This document shows positions 1 through 12,180 of a stretch of DNA of 64,000 bases, piece after piece. Below the pieces are notes generated by a model. It had not been told where the DNA came from, ran no database searches, and worked only from the letters and a program-made list of their open reading frames with translations. This DNA is from Zelopaecilomyces penicillatus. Lineage: Eukaryota > Ascomycota > Sordariomycetes > Hypocreales > Pseudodiploosporaceae. The stretch is from positions 3,348,001-3,412,000 of the forward strand of contig VCCP01000001.1 of NCBI GenBank assembly GCA_005765155.1, written 5' to 3'. Numbering within the stretch: position 1 is the stretch's first letter; the number at the start of each line of letters is the position of its first letter. Made by a program: the position numbers and the translations under genes.

Positions 1-1600
1 CTACGCTGGCTACGCAACTACCCTAAAATCACCCTGCAGTTCTGTGGGTGGTGTTGGTGTTATTGTGTGTGTTGTTTTCCCCTTATCAAAATAGCTTTCT
101 TAATAGTAATTGCTATTAGATACTTAGTTTTATAATACTTATATTATAGCTATACTATTATTTCTTTATTAGCCTTTCTTTATTTCTTATTATTTATACT
201 AGATCTAAAGATTCTTAATAATCTAATATTAAATAAAGCCCTAAGAGATAAGAAAGCCTATATTAGTAAAAAGCTATTATTATATAAGATTAGCTATAAA
301 AAGATATAAAAAAGAAGATAATTAATCTATTACTTCTTAATAGATTAGAAAGATAAAATAGCCCTTTTATTATTAGATAAACTAGAAAAGTTAATATTAT
401 AAACAAGGAAGAAGCTAAGAAGCTATTTATATATAATAAGTATATTTCTAATACTTTTATAAATCTAATATATTATCTAAATCCTTAGCCTTAGAGAGAT
501 AATATTATATAAAGAAATCAGCTAGTAATAAGGCTTCTTTTAAAGGAGTTATAAGATAAAGGACTTCTTATAAAGTATAAAGAGCTTATATATAGAGATT
601 TATAAAGAAGAAATAGAATCTATTAGAAGTTTTACTTTTAATTGATTATAGTTTCTTTATTAATAGCTAGGCTGATTAGCTGTTTATAGTTATATGGTTA
701 TAGTAATAAAGCTGCTATTAGTTATTAGGGCTAAGGGTGGCCCTAAAGGAAGGGGGGTATATTATCAGGACCCTAAAGGGGCCCTATAGAGAACCTATAT
801 CATATGGGCTAGGAATATATATATCTATAGAGAGGGCCTTCTCCTTTAAGAAAAAGAAGAAGGCTAGAGATCAAGCTTCTAATTATCTGCTATCCATCTA
901 CTTATATATAGTAAAATTGATATTATTCCTAACCTTCTTCACTCTCTTTATAACCTCCTAACCTCGGTCCTTAATATATAGCTTTCTTTAAGGTTAAAGG
1001 TTTAAAGGTACTATAAAAGCTATTAAAAGTATTTAAAAGATATATATTTAAGAATAAAATAAATTAAAAGTTAAGATTCTAGATTAGAAATTATTTAATA
1101 ATCTTTAAATTATTTTTCTTTATATAATCCTATATAAATTATAATACTAAATTAAAGATATATCTTTAATCTAGAGATTAATTTTTAAAATAGCTTTTAG
1201 GAATATTTTTATAATAATCCTATTAAATTAGGAATAGGATTTTTATTAATATATATTATTTATTTATCTATTAGATTTTTTAATATAAAATATTAAAAAA
1301 GATATAAAGGGCTTAATAAAAGGTTTTAAATTTTAAGATCTTAATTAAAAAGATTTAAAGATTTAAAAATAATATTAAATTTAATAATTAATTTAAATAT
1401 AGATTAATAGATATTATTAATTAACTGCTTATAAGTATAATAATCTAATCTAATAAATAATTTATTATTAAATATATTTATTATAGTAAAAGAGGCTTAA
1501 GAATCTATTAAAGTATTATAAGAATATATTATATATAAATTTTAGTATATAGGTTTTTATTAATACTCTCGATTACTTAAAGTTATATATTAGATAGACA
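1..1600. repeat. AT-rich RIP-like block
   Basis: From about position 90 the sequence is strongly AT-rich and dominated by TA, TTA, AATA and AAG words, with almost no CpA or TpG. This is the look of repeat-induced point mutation on an old repeat. A short GC-richer island near 720-800 (runs of G and C around 'ccctaaaggggccct') interrupts it. I cannot recognise any transposon protein in any frame, so the identity of the original element is unknown. Composition changes abruptly near 1600, only about 350 bases before the NPC1 start codon. Confidence 0.75.
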
Positions 1601-1953
1601 GGGGGGTGTGGGGCTGGTATATAAATGGAGCCTTAAGGTGCCTGGGGAGATAGACTCATTTATCCCTTTTATCAAGGCGCACTAATGCGTATATTGGTGA
1701 GCACCTGACACTAACAGGATCCACATGCCGTGCCATTAGGTCATAGCTACCACCGAACCCTTCCTCTACATCAGAAGAATCACGTCCATAATATCTATCG
1801 CACCTTCGAATTCTTGTCGTCAAAACATTGATGTGAAATCGGAGAACCCTGTTTTTTGATATCTGCACTTTTTGTCACTTTCGGATCACGAGTAGACTTG
1901 ATAGTTCCCCCATTTCCCCGAATTGCGCGAGGCCCTCGCTGGCCAGGGTCGTC
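1601..1953. other. NPC1 upstream region
   Basis: Normal-composition DNA between the AT-rich block and the NPC1 start codon. It must hold the NPC1 promoter and 5' leader. The ORFs seen here on both strands are short and resemble nothing I know. No clear TATA box was found. Confidence 0.5.
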
Positions 1954-4900
1954 ATGCGTCATCGAATCTCGTCACCGTTTGGGGTTGCCATCCTCGTTCT
2001 CACCAGTCTGGCTAGCGGAGACCCATATACATCAAAGCATGAGACCGGACGATGCGCCTTCCGTGGTCAATGTGGCAAGCAAAGCTTTTTTGGGAAAGAG
2101 CTACCCTGCGTTGACAATGGACTGGCACGAGATCCTTCGACTGAGCTACGGAAGGAGCTCGTCGAGCTTTGCGGGAGCCAATGGAATAACGTGCCTGTTT
2201 GTTGCACTCTGGAGCAGGTAACCAATCTTCTAACAATCGAAGTATTTCTGCAACTAACACTGTATTTAGGTGCAAGCTCTCAAGTCTGAACTCGGCACAC
2301 CAAACACACTCATAGGCTCCTGTCCGGCCTGCAAATATAACTTTTACAACACTTTCTGCACCTTTACATGCTCACCAGATCAATCGGTCTTCGTAAATAT
2401 CACAGATGCGGCAGAGAAGAATGGCAAGCTTCAGGTCACGGAGCTTGATCAGCTGGTATCCGAGGAGTACGGCACAGGCTTCTACAATAGCTGTAAGGAA
2501 GTCAAATTTGGTGGCGCAAACAGCAGGGCCATGGATCTGATTGGGGGTGGAGCCAAGAATTATCGTGAACTTTTGAAGTTTATGGGCGACAAAAAACCCT
2601 TCGTCGGCTCTCCTTTCCAGATTAACTTTCCTGATCACTATTCACAGCCCGGCATGCGACCATTAGAAATGGCATCGAAACAGTGCAACGATAGCGACCC
2701 CGCCTACCGCTGTGTCTGTGTTGATTGTCCTGAAGTTTGTCCCGAATTGCCACCCGTTAGGAAAGCTGGTGCATGCCATGTTGGCATCCTACCCTGCCTT
2801 TCTTTTGCGTCCATCTTCACATATTCCATTTTCGTTGGTGTTTTCTGTGCTTTCATTTTTGGACGTACTATGTGGAAGAAATATGCACAACGCCATATCG
2901 AAAGAACTAGGCTACTTCATGAGGCTTCGCATAGCGATGATGAAGATGAAGGTGGGCCTGTTTTGACAGAGGCCATGCGCGAACGTCCCACAAGGCGTTA
3001 TTGGTTAAACGACAAATGTGACCGGGCTTTTTATCGGCTCGGTCACTTTGCGGCTCGGTTTCCAGGACTCACTATTGGAATATGTCTACTTGCTGTGGCT
3101 ATCTTCAGCGCGGGTTGGTTCAATTTTGACTTGGAGAAAGATCCAGCACGACTATGGGTCAGCCCCTCGTCTGCAGCTGCTCAGGAGAAGCAATATTTTG
3201 ATACTAATTTCGGCCCCTTCTACCGGGCAGAAAAAGTATTTCTTGTCAATGACACAAACCCCTCAGGCCCCGGCCCTGTCTTGAGCTATGAAACACTCAA
3301 GTGGTGGGTTGAAGTAGAAAAGAGCATTGAGAAACTTGAAAGTCCCACATATGGACAATTTCTCGATGACGTTTGCTTTAAGCCGACAGGCGATGCATGC
3401 GTCGTGCAATCCGTTACAGCGTACTGGTATTCAAAAGGAAACATTGATCCTAACCATTGGCTAGAGGATCTTCGCAGCTGCGCAAAATCTCCCGTGGACT
3501 GCCGGCCAAAGTTTGGTCAGCCTATTGAGCCCAATATGGTATTAGGGGGCTATGGTGCTGATGTAGCCGACGCAGAAGCCCTCACAGTTACCTGGGTCGT
3601 CAGAAATGCTGTGGAGGGTTCAAATGCTCTCGCTCGTGCGATCGATTGGGAAAATGCGCTTCGCGATCGCCTCCTTCAAGTTCAAGAGGAGGCTTCCAAT
3701 CGTGGTCTTCGGCTGTCGTTTTCAACTGAAATTAGCCTCGAGCAGGAACTCAATAAGTCGACAAATACCGATGCCAAAATCATTGTTATCAGTTATCTTG
3801 TCATGTTCATATACGCATGCATGGCATTAGGCACCCCTTTCAAGCATCTTTTTCGAAACCCTGCTCTTTTGCTTGTTGAGTCCAAGGTTACGCTTGGACT
3901 TGTTGGAATTCTTATCGTTCTTATGTCCATTGCTGCCTCGATTGGCTTCTTCTCATGGGTCGGGTTAAAAGCAACTCTTATCATCGTTGAGGTCATTCCT
4001 TTCATTGTTCTAGCGGTTGGAGTCGACAACATCTTCCTCATTGTACATGAGTTGGAACGAGTAAATGTCAGCTGTCCAGATCAAATGGTGGAGGAACGAG
4101 TTGGAAGAGCTCTTGGCCGTATTGGCCCGTCAATCCTGTTTTCTGCATTGACCGAAACTGTAGCATTCGCCCTCGGGTCTGCTGTCGGTATGCCAGCAGT
4201 CAGGAACTTTGCAGCTTATGCTGCTGGTGCAGTATTGGTTAACGCAATACTCCAAATGACCATGTTTGTTTCATTTCTTGCCTTAAACCAGATGAGGGTC
4301 GAGGATTATCGCTGCGAGCTCTGGCCATGGTGGCAAGTAACCAAGGCGAGGGTGCATCTCAACGGAAACAATGGCTATGGCCCGAGTGGCAGGACATCTG
4401 ATATGGATGATGAGACTTTGCTACAGGTTTTCATTAAGAAGACCTACGCCCCCGCTCTTCTTGGGAAAAAAGTGAAGGTAGGTGTCGTGGTGCTTTTTCT
4501 TGGACTATTTGCAGCTTCACTTGCCACATTACCCGGCATGCAGCTCGGCCTTGATCAGCGGGTAGCGATTCCTGACGGTTCGTACCTCATCCCGTATTTC
4601 AATGATTTATACGATTATTTAGAAACCGGGCCTCCAGTTTACTTCGTAGCTCGCGAGGTTGATGGATCTCAACGGCGGCAGCAGCAGGAGCTCTGCTCAC
4701 GGTTTACTACTTGTCAGACATTCTCTCTAACAAATACACTTGAGCTTGAAAGACAACGGCCCAACATCTCCTACATCATGTCACCAACAGCAAGCTGGAT
4801 TGATGACTTTTTCCTCTGGCTCAATCCGATATACGAACAATGCTGCATTGAGAAAGGCTCAACATGCTTTGCTGGTCGACATCCCCCATGGAATACGACC

Positions 4901-5824
4901 CTTTCTGGGATGCCAGAAGATAAAGAGTTCATTCACTATTTGCGCAAATTCCTCGCCGCAAAAACGGACGATGTATGTCCACTAGGCGGCCAGGCGGCAT
5001 ATAGTGACGCAGTTGTTATCGATGATGCCAACAATAGGGTTGCGACCAGTCACTTTAGAACAGCACATACAAGATTGCGGAGCCAAAGGGATTTCATCAA
5101 TGCCTACTCATCTGCCCGTCGGATTGCGTCCGACATCAAAGAGAGAACCGGAGCGGATGTCTTTCCCTACAGTGTCTTTTACATATTTTTTGACCAGTAT
5201 CTCAGCATTGTATCCTTGACAGCCGGTCTCCTTTCCGCCGTGGTTAGCATCATCTTCATTGTTGCTTCCTTGTTACTCGGCTCTGTTCTTAGCTCAGCTG
5301 TCGTTACTATGACTGTGATCATGAGCGTTGTCGATATCATGGGGGCCATGGTTATTTTTGATGTTTCGTTAAACGCTGTGTCTCTTGTGAACCTCATTAT
5401 CTGTGTTGGCATTTCGGTCGAATTTTGTGCCCACATTGCCCGGGCTTTTATGTTTCCTTCGCGAGCAGTCATGGAAAGTCATAGTAACTCCTTCCGTGGT
5501 CGTGATGCTCGAGCTTGGACGGCGCTTGTCAATGTCGGCGGGTCAGTCTTTTCCGGCATCACAATCACCAAACTCTTGGGGGTTTGTGTCCTTGCTTTTA
5601 CGAATTCGAAGATATTTGAGATCTATTATTTTCGGGTGTGGTTGGCGCTTGTCATTTTCGCTGGGCTTCATGCTCTGGTGTTCCTACCAGTTGCACTGAG
5701 TTTTTGTGGGGGCGATGGTTACGTTGACTCCGAGCGTGAGGGCACAGCGGCTCAGGATTTGACCGATCGAAGATGGCGAGCGATCAGGATACATGACAAC
5801 AGCGATTCAGAGGACGATTATTAG
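1954..5824 (+). CDS. NCR1: Niemann-Pick C1-type sterol transporter
   Basis: Exons 1954-2217 and 2270-5824 are joined across a 52-nt phase-0 intron with a CTAAC branch site, giving 1272 aa, close to the roughly 1280 aa usual for NPC1. A signal peptide (about residues 1-22) precedes the Cys-rich N-terminal sterol-binding domain, with the family motif CPxCxYNxxxxFCxxTCSPxQS just after the junction. A transmembrane segment follows near residue 270. A sterol-sensing domain lies at about 590-760, then a second luminal domain and the C-terminal membrane bundle. The protein ends in an acidic tail. The family moves sterol out of the vacuole/lysosome lumen across its membrane; NCR1 is the yeast member. 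The start at 1954 gives the signal peptide directly. The intron placement restores the family sequence LEQ-VQALK. Confidence 0.95.
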
Positions 5825-6614
5825 TTGTATCTACCAACTTTGCGTAGACTGTTCGCCTTGATATTAAGCGATGACAGGGTATTTCATCGCATTAAAGTTG
5901 GCATCCAAGACGCAAGGAATATTAACATTCTCTTCCACAAGTTTATAGTATAGTAGCGGATGAGATTGGAGGCAAATGAGTTGGCCAGCATCAAGTATTA
6001 GTAGATGCACGTGAAGGAGTGAAGCAGAGTCACCCATCACGCAACCGGTTATGTAGCTTACTTTAGGATCATATTGATGAGAGGAACATCTCAAATTTTG
6101 TAATATAATATTAACTAACGCCTTATATTGAGGCCGTGTCACAGGCAATGATGGCCACACCACAAACAATTTGGCAATATTTGCATGCAGTTGGTATCCT
6201 TCATACAACGCTTTCATTGCCCTTCAGATCGGATACCTTTGGTAGAAACAATGGATATGATTCGAAGAATGGTCATATTAGATTAGAAGAGGCAGTGTCA
6301 TGAAATGTGAGAAAAGACCTGTGTCCTGTTTTTGCACTCTTGTGGTTTGTCAAGCAATAATGAACGCCACATTTGATGAAAGAAACCAATCAAACCCTCG
6401 CGTGTTACTCTTTAACAAACCCACAGCCACAATAAAAATATGCCTCAATGCAAAGTCATCCTTTCTGCCTAGGAAAACACCATCCCGTGGGACTTATTTC
6501 TTTTTTTCTTTCTTTCTTCCTTCCAGCCAGAATGCTTTTCACCCAGGAAAAATCGCTACACCTCCGCCCCCCTCAAAAGGACCTCTACGAAGCGCCAGCG
6601 CGGCATGAAGTCAC
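5825..6614. other. Intergenic, convergent 3' flanks
   Basis: Space between the 3' ends of NPC1 (+) and the YTH gene (-). It contains a pyrimidine run around 6500-6530. A 117-codon ORF on the minus strand (5864-6217) shows no recognisable domain and overlaps the NPC1 3' UTR region, so I do not call it a gene. Confidence 0.5.
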
Positions 6615-8348
6615 TCAATAGTCTATGAGTGTCATGTCAGCCTGTGGTACCATACTGTCCAGCCCCCATTGCAATGCCTTAGCCGCCGGGAATCCTGGGT
6701 TTCCTCGCAAGATTAGCCTTCCAGGTACTTTCAAACTCTGTGGCGGATTGGCACTAAACTGTAGCCTTCGGTCTTGTTTATTCTTGTCATGCCGAGCTAT
6801 CCGTGTTGAACTGTTAACGTATCTATCCGCAGGCATGTTCATGATTGTTATCATTTGACGAGCGGATTCTCCAGAGTATTCTTGGCCGTCTCTGCCGACG
6901 AAAATCAGACTACCGTCATTTAAAGGGTTGATAATATCTCCAAATTTCCAGAAATATGTGTGACTTTTGCTTATCCACTCGATGCGGAATGGGCTACTTG
7001 TCTCCCATGTAATTTTCTTCATCCATTCGGCTTTAAGAATGTTAGGACAAGGCGCGGTAATCATCTTGGCCTGAAACAACGTCAGTACATATCACATGCG
7101 AAGAAATTGAGTGAGTGATAGTGTCTATTGCAACATACATAGCCTTGAAATGCTCTGGACTTATTTATTGAAAAGAATAGAAGTACGTCTTGACTTTGGT
7201 TGAATGCTTCTGCAAATATCTGCCCGGTACTTGCCTTCGTGATCCATAATCCCTAGAAAGTTTGTAAGTAACAATTGTGAGCAACAATAATATATGGCTC
7301 TTGATATTCCTCGAAAAACATATACAAAAGTGCTGTGCCGAGATCATAGAATTTGGAGTATTCCTGTTGCGGGTGACTAACATCTCTTTGCGCCATCTCA
7401 ACATTTCCACAATCGAAAGACTTGACAAGAAAATATCGCGTTCCTGCACCTTTTGTTAACTATGTGAAACACATGATCTGTCTAGACAGTGGGATATCTC
7501 AATCGGGAGGAACAAAGTCAAGTATGTTCGAACAAGTATAAAGTATAAAAGACAAACTCACCGACTTTGCCGCCTAACGTTTGGGTCAGAGATGCTGGAG
7601 TTTCATCACGGCTGTAATGTTGCTGACCATAACACGACCCAATAATGCCACACATAAATGGGGAAGACTCGGTTTTTTTACTTCCTAAGCATTCCCATTG
7701 GACGACATCGGATTGAGATTCTAGTTGATGACTGCTTTGATCCTGCTGAACGTTTTGAGAAAGGCACAATGCTTCCGTTGGTTGCCTATCGGATCCTGGG
7801 CATTCTTCGTATCCTCTAGAACTAGCAGGGGAATTCAGCCCTCCGCCGAGGACAGTGGCGAGATTGGATTCTAGATTGGTATTATTTCCCTGGCTAATTG
7901 CCTCTATAGACTTTGCTTCGGCGTTCTTGACATTTGTCGGGTTTATTTTCCCGAACTCCGATGGAGAGTCGGATGATGGCGATGCAAATCCCCCGACGGA
8001 CTGGGCATCGATTTGTGTATTATTATGTGATGTGGCGAAAGAGGCAGCCTCGATTTGCTGAAGAATCTCCGAGCGCTGCTGTTCAATGCTTCTGAGTTTT
8101 CGGAGCCCATCAAGAATTCGGTTACGGTATTCGTCGTCGAAGAATCGGGTATGCTCCAACCAAAGGCATACATCATCAGGTTCGCACCCGTCTAGCGTAG
8201 TTTCCGTACAGCTTTGGTGCATCTTTGAAAGTCCTTCGAAAAGCCCCTGCAGTGTCTTTTCTCTCCCCGTATATATTTTATTCTCAGACAAGCTGGAAAC
8301 ACGGGCCATTGTCTTGATCTGCCACAGAACCGAGAAGCTCTCGCGCAT
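6615..8348 (-). CDS. YTH-domain RNA-binding protein
   Basis: Four exons: 8348-7562, 7443-7382, 7252-7139 and 7070-6615, giving 472 aa. All three introns have GT-AG ends and restore the frame. The C-terminal half is a YTH domain starting at GTRYFLVKS (about residue 263). It continues with GLWITKAS, the core LLFFSINKSRAFQGYAKM, FRIEWI, and INPLNDG with VGRDGQE near its end. Family knowledge says two or three aromatic residues cage N6-methyladenosine. W286 and W337 or W343 sit where these are expected. The N-terminal half is low complexity apart from a motif DDVCLWLEHTRFFDDEYRNR around residues 60-80. The role is probably an m6A reader acting on mRNA fate. The ATG at 8348 is the first in frame; an additional upstream exon cannot be excluded. 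Confidence 0.88.
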
Positions 8349-9155
8349 ATAATGAGGCAAAATGCTGTACTTATGATGAGAGCACCTTCTTCAACGCGCC
8401 TTTATGCAATAATTCATGGGATCACAGTCGCGAATACACCTACTCCCTTGATCTTTGTGTGGTATCTCAACTACCACAATTCGATGACACAATAGACAGC
8501 TACGTCGTGACGACCTAGAGCCGTCTTGAGGATTGCTGTAGCCGTGCAGGCGAAGAATCTCTGCCTTGTGCTTTGAGTTAGAGATGGGCGAGAGGCCAAC
8601 TGAAAGCCTGAGATTCATACAAGGGCCGATAAGGCGAGACCGTTCGAGGGTTTACTCACTGACTCTGTAGCGGATGTAAAGACACCTGGCTAGCGACACG
8701 AGAAAATCTCGGGCAAAAGCTAGACATTGGCTGACAAGGATAGGAGAATATGAATATATAGTTTTGGTCAGCTAGATATTTAATCAGAACAAGCTATGGT
8801 GGGCTGTCAGTTGTCCATATTTGCAGTGAGTCAGTAGCACATCCGTCTGCATCCAATCGCGATGCCGTCACCCGGCTTGCCAGCTGTCAGGCAGCTTTTC
8901 CCGGTACATTCTCATGCTATTTACATTCCCATCTACTCCCTGTGATTAGGTGTAGGCGCATGATAAACATATTTTCATGGCGATGCGCCCCTTTACCATG
9001 TGGTCTCTCTAACATGTGCGACGTCATATTTTCGTTGGCTCCAAAACAACGCCACGAATAAGATTGTAGATTTACGAGGGCATTGGAACGAGGTCTTGAC
9101 GTCTAAAAGGCGGTCTGGAAATACCCTGCTGCAGCCAAAGACTGTATGATACTCA
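8349..9155. other. Intergenic, YTH promoter side
   Basis: Between the YTH gene start (read leftwards) and the end of GPI18. It holds the YTH promoter and the GPI18 3' flank. The short ORFs here overlap each other on both strands and show no known domain. I see no RNA gene or repeat. Confidence 0.45.
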
Positions 9156-10524
9156 CTACGCAGGAGGAAGAAATGATGCAAACAGGCCGCCTTGGATACC
9201 GGCATACATCACCATGAAAACAACCGCTGCACGCCCCCATCCCGTTCTCCTCTGGTCCATCAGACAATAGGCAGCCCACCAATACCACACAGGATAGGCG
9301 GATGATAGTCTGGTAATAATCTGAACATGATAGGTTGTAATTGCCAAGACAACAACCGCTGCTTGGCTGGCCGCTAGAGCACGAATGAAGATACGATACC
9401 TAGCCAGGCTGCCGCCAGCATCCCGAGCACCCTGTGGGTTTCTCAAGCCAAGCAATATAAATGCGTGCAGGCTAGAAACGATGAGCATTGCGAGCATGGG
9501 GCTAGCAAGTAAAAATAGGGGAAGCTGGTCGAGAGTCCAGTATCTTAGAAACCCAACGTTCCTAAAACAGGGTTTCAGTGTCGGTTGTTTTGGATGACAG
9601 ATAGCACCATCTTACTTACCAGTATTCATCCTGTACGAATGCATAGATACTGGGAATCCTGCGAGAGCACCATGGACGCATGTCAGGCCCGGCCTCAGGT
9701 TCATGGCAATATCTCATCCAAGCTACAGTCTGGGGTATAAGGCTGCCTGCGGCAATGCTAAGACCGCCAATTATTGGGCATATCAAAGCCACCATCCTAG
9801 ATAGACTGCGGTGCTGTGTGAGATGAATGAGGCACCCCACGGCCTCCACGGCAAATAGAAGACCGTTGGCGAGCCCGTTGCTACGAAACGTGGTCGCCAA
9901 ACCCAGAACAATGCCGGAAGCGAGGAGCCCGGAATTCCGTTTCAATGACAGGCGGGAAAATTTTAGGCTCCAAGCAAATAAAAATATGCCAATCAACGAC
10001 AACGCAGCAAAGGGACTTTCATTATAAGGCGCGGACAGAAAAATCCCGGCAGGAGAAAGAATATACAATACTGAGGTGACGTATGCGAGCCGCTTGTTGT
10101 TAAAGAGAGCAATAGTGAGTTCGTGAAGTGCAAGCACTGCAATAAGATGGGCAAGATGAGCCAAAGCGACGCCCAACAGAGGTTCCCAAGCACCATCTGC
10201 AGTTAGCCCCCAGGAACGGAGAAAGTCCGACCCGCGTTGAATGAGGGCTGGCAGCGCCATCCCAAATGCCCACTCTTGTTCATACACATAGCCATAGCGC
10301 GCAGTGTGGATGAAGTAAATGGCATCCCACCGCGTCAGTCTACGAGCTATCGCTGAGATGTTGGCCGTATTCCCATAAATGCGTTCAAAAAAGAGTGATG
10401 TGGAGGTGTCATAATCAGGGCCAACAGCGGCGCCTAAAGCGATGGCGAGCAAGAAACCTTTCCATGCTGCAAAAAGAACCACTAGAGAAAAAACTGGTCG
10501 AGTATCGTGCTGGAGCAAAGGCAT
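9156..10524 (-). CDS. GPI18: GPI mannosyltransferase 2 (PIG-V family)
   Basis: Exons 10524-9620 and 9561-9156 around a 58-nt phase-2 intron give 436 aa. The enzyme adds the second mannose to the growing glycosylphosphatidylinositol anchor in the ER lumen, using dolichol-phosphate mannose. Supporting motifs are the family signature TRWDAIYF near residues 64-71 with the conserved WD pair, then ARYGYVYEQEWAFG, APYNESPFA, and PWC followed by IPSIYAFVQDEYWNVGFLRYW across the splice junction. Multiple hydrophobic membrane segments run the whole length, as expected for a GT-C type transferase. Length is typical for fungi. It is transcribed in the same direction as the YTH gene but is separated from it by about 800 bases. 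Confidence 0.93.
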
Positions 10525-11040
10525 GGTGGTTGTGAACTTGCGGTTGTAGATCTCGCGTCCCCTAATAAGGGGTAACGTTGAGGAATTGCGCCTCGTCCTT
10601 AATTGTTAGGCGTCTGTTTCTTTCTTTGTCGTGGGTGTGCCAAAAAGGTTTCTGTTATGCGGCCTGTTGGCAGCATATGATTATACGGCACTTCGAAGCT
10701 GCTGCTGCGGTGTCCCGGGCCTTAGGAGGTCTCTTCAAAGCTCACGGTGAGATCCAGCTCGAGACCCAAGCCCTTGAGACAGCACGACGATATTAGAACC
10801 AATGGTTTAAAGCCACCCAAAGTGCAGCATTAAATCTCGAGATTCCGAGAGTCCTACGAAACAGACATGTCGGCTTCTTAGTAAGAAATGAGTGTATGTG
10901 GTATTTGTCGCCACATTTGTTGAGCTTTTTTATGAATTGAATGCTTGATAATGAAAGCTATCGGGAAGGTGGTGCGCAATTAGTAACGTAACTGGTAACG
11001 AATTGGAAAACGGACGCTGCTGGTGTACTATTTTCTTGAT
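10525..11040. other. GPI18 upstream region
   Basis: Upstream of GPI18 up to the edge of the AT-rich tract. It should contain the GPI18 promoter. A 72-codon ORF at 10578-10796 is weak and unrecognised. AT content rises gradually from about 10900. Confidence 0.45.
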
Positions 11041-11450
11041 AAGAACTGACTAATAATAGTAGCAAATCAATCTCTGAATAAATAAATAATCTATTATACC
11101 TAGAGTGATCTAAAAATTAATATATTACTATTAATATATTAAATATTTTATATTTTTATTTATTTTATATTTTTATTTATTTTATATTTTTATTTATTTT
11201 ATATTTTTATTTACTTTATATTTTTATTTATTTTATATTTTTATTTATTTTATATTTTTATTTATTTTATATTTTTAAATATTTTATATTTTTAAATATT
11301 TTTTTTTTATATTTTCTTTATAATTAATTATAGATTATATACAATAATTTATAATAATATATATAGGTATGATATTATTAAAGTAATATATAAATAATAA
11401 TACTTTAAATTATAAGCTTTTTTTAAATTTGTTAATCAACTCCCTCTCTA
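11041..11450. repeat. AT-rich tract with 17-bp tandem repeat
   Basis: Within an AT-rich tract, 11150-11302 is a head-to-tail array of the 17-nt unit ATATTTTTATTTATTTT. There are seven near-perfect copies (one with T to C) and two diverged copies ending AAATATTTT. The rest of the tract is irregular AT-rich sequence with TTAATA and TATA words. It separates GPI18 from the decayed genes to the right. It may be a minisatellite grown inside RIP-mutated DNA. Confidence 0.85.
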
Positions 11451-11765
11451 ATATAAAGTGGATACACCTAGATGCGCAAGCAGCTTTAGTATATTGTTAT
11501 ATTATTATTCCTTTTCAGACCTATAACCATAAATAGCATAGTAAATACTAAGCTTTGTCTGAATCGTATAGGTCACGATAAGAGAGAGGGATAATATTCA
11601 GATAATATACACATAACAGGTATAGAAAACTCATCAAATTAGAGCACTGGTAAAGCCTTCAGATGGATATACTGGTAAAGCCAGTAAACTGGTCGATGGG
11701 TTCGGCGGTATTTTTTGTCGGGAAATTTCCTGAAGGTCAGCGATGTGGTCGATAGGATCAGTCAT
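11451..11765. other. Spacer beside the decayed region
   Basis: Short stretch between the AT tract and the hemerythrin relic. It contains two copies of ACTGGTAAAGCC at about 11645-11690. No gene seen. Confidence 0.4.
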
Positions 11766-12180
11766 TCAGCCCATATAAGTCTCAAATGGTGGGTGTTCGC
11801 CAGCGATCGGGTGGCTGCGAGATGGAACAAAGTCTTTGGTTCGACCAAAAGACTTGGCCATGGACTCGGAGGCACCCTGAGTGGATTGGTGCTTTTCTTC
11901 TAGCTTGGCTAAGTCCTCTTCCTCCCCGGGTTTCATGTGCCCGGAAAGTGGAACCCATATCTCCTTGAGTTTGTCGACATAGTTTGCATAGGAAGATTTC
12001 ATGCTTTGAAATACCTTGAGCAACTCTTTGGTCTATGCATGCTTTTAGATCACTGTTGGCCCCCATCTCTCGCAGTGGCCTTACTTCATGATGCTCTTTG
12101 CGATCTTGTTCAGCAACCTGCTTGCCCTCAGCACCAAGTTGATTCTTGAAAGCAGGGTAGACGACCAAAGGATCTTCCAC
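11766..12180 (-). pseudogene. Broken hemerythrin HHE-domain gene
   Basis: Minus-strand remains of a fungal HHE cation-binding protein. The first part (about 12177 down to 12030) reads EDPLVVYPAFKNQLG, then AEQDRKEHHEV, the usual first helices with the EHHEV metal-ligand motif. The reading frame is then lost. The second part resumes in another frame with KELLKVFQSMKSS, then WVPLSGHMKPGEEEDL, matching the second metal-ligand helix (Hxx...EExxDLxxLE). The C-terminal family signature FGRTKDFVPSRSHPIAGEHP follows, and then PPFET. A stop follows almost at once, and the segment normally beyond PPFET is missing. Intact relatives are small diiron or oxygen-binding proteins. With a frameshift and missing ends this copy is very unlikely to make a working protein. 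Confidence 0.82.

Noticed and set aside
737..961. 74-codon ORF inside the AT-rich block
   Set aside because: Lys/Ile/Tyr-rich composition simply reflects AT-rich DNA; no domain, and it sits in RIP-like sequence.
5864..6217. 117-codon minus-strand ORF after NPC1
   Set aside because: No recognisable motif and it overlaps the expected NPC1 3' UTR; could not be supported.
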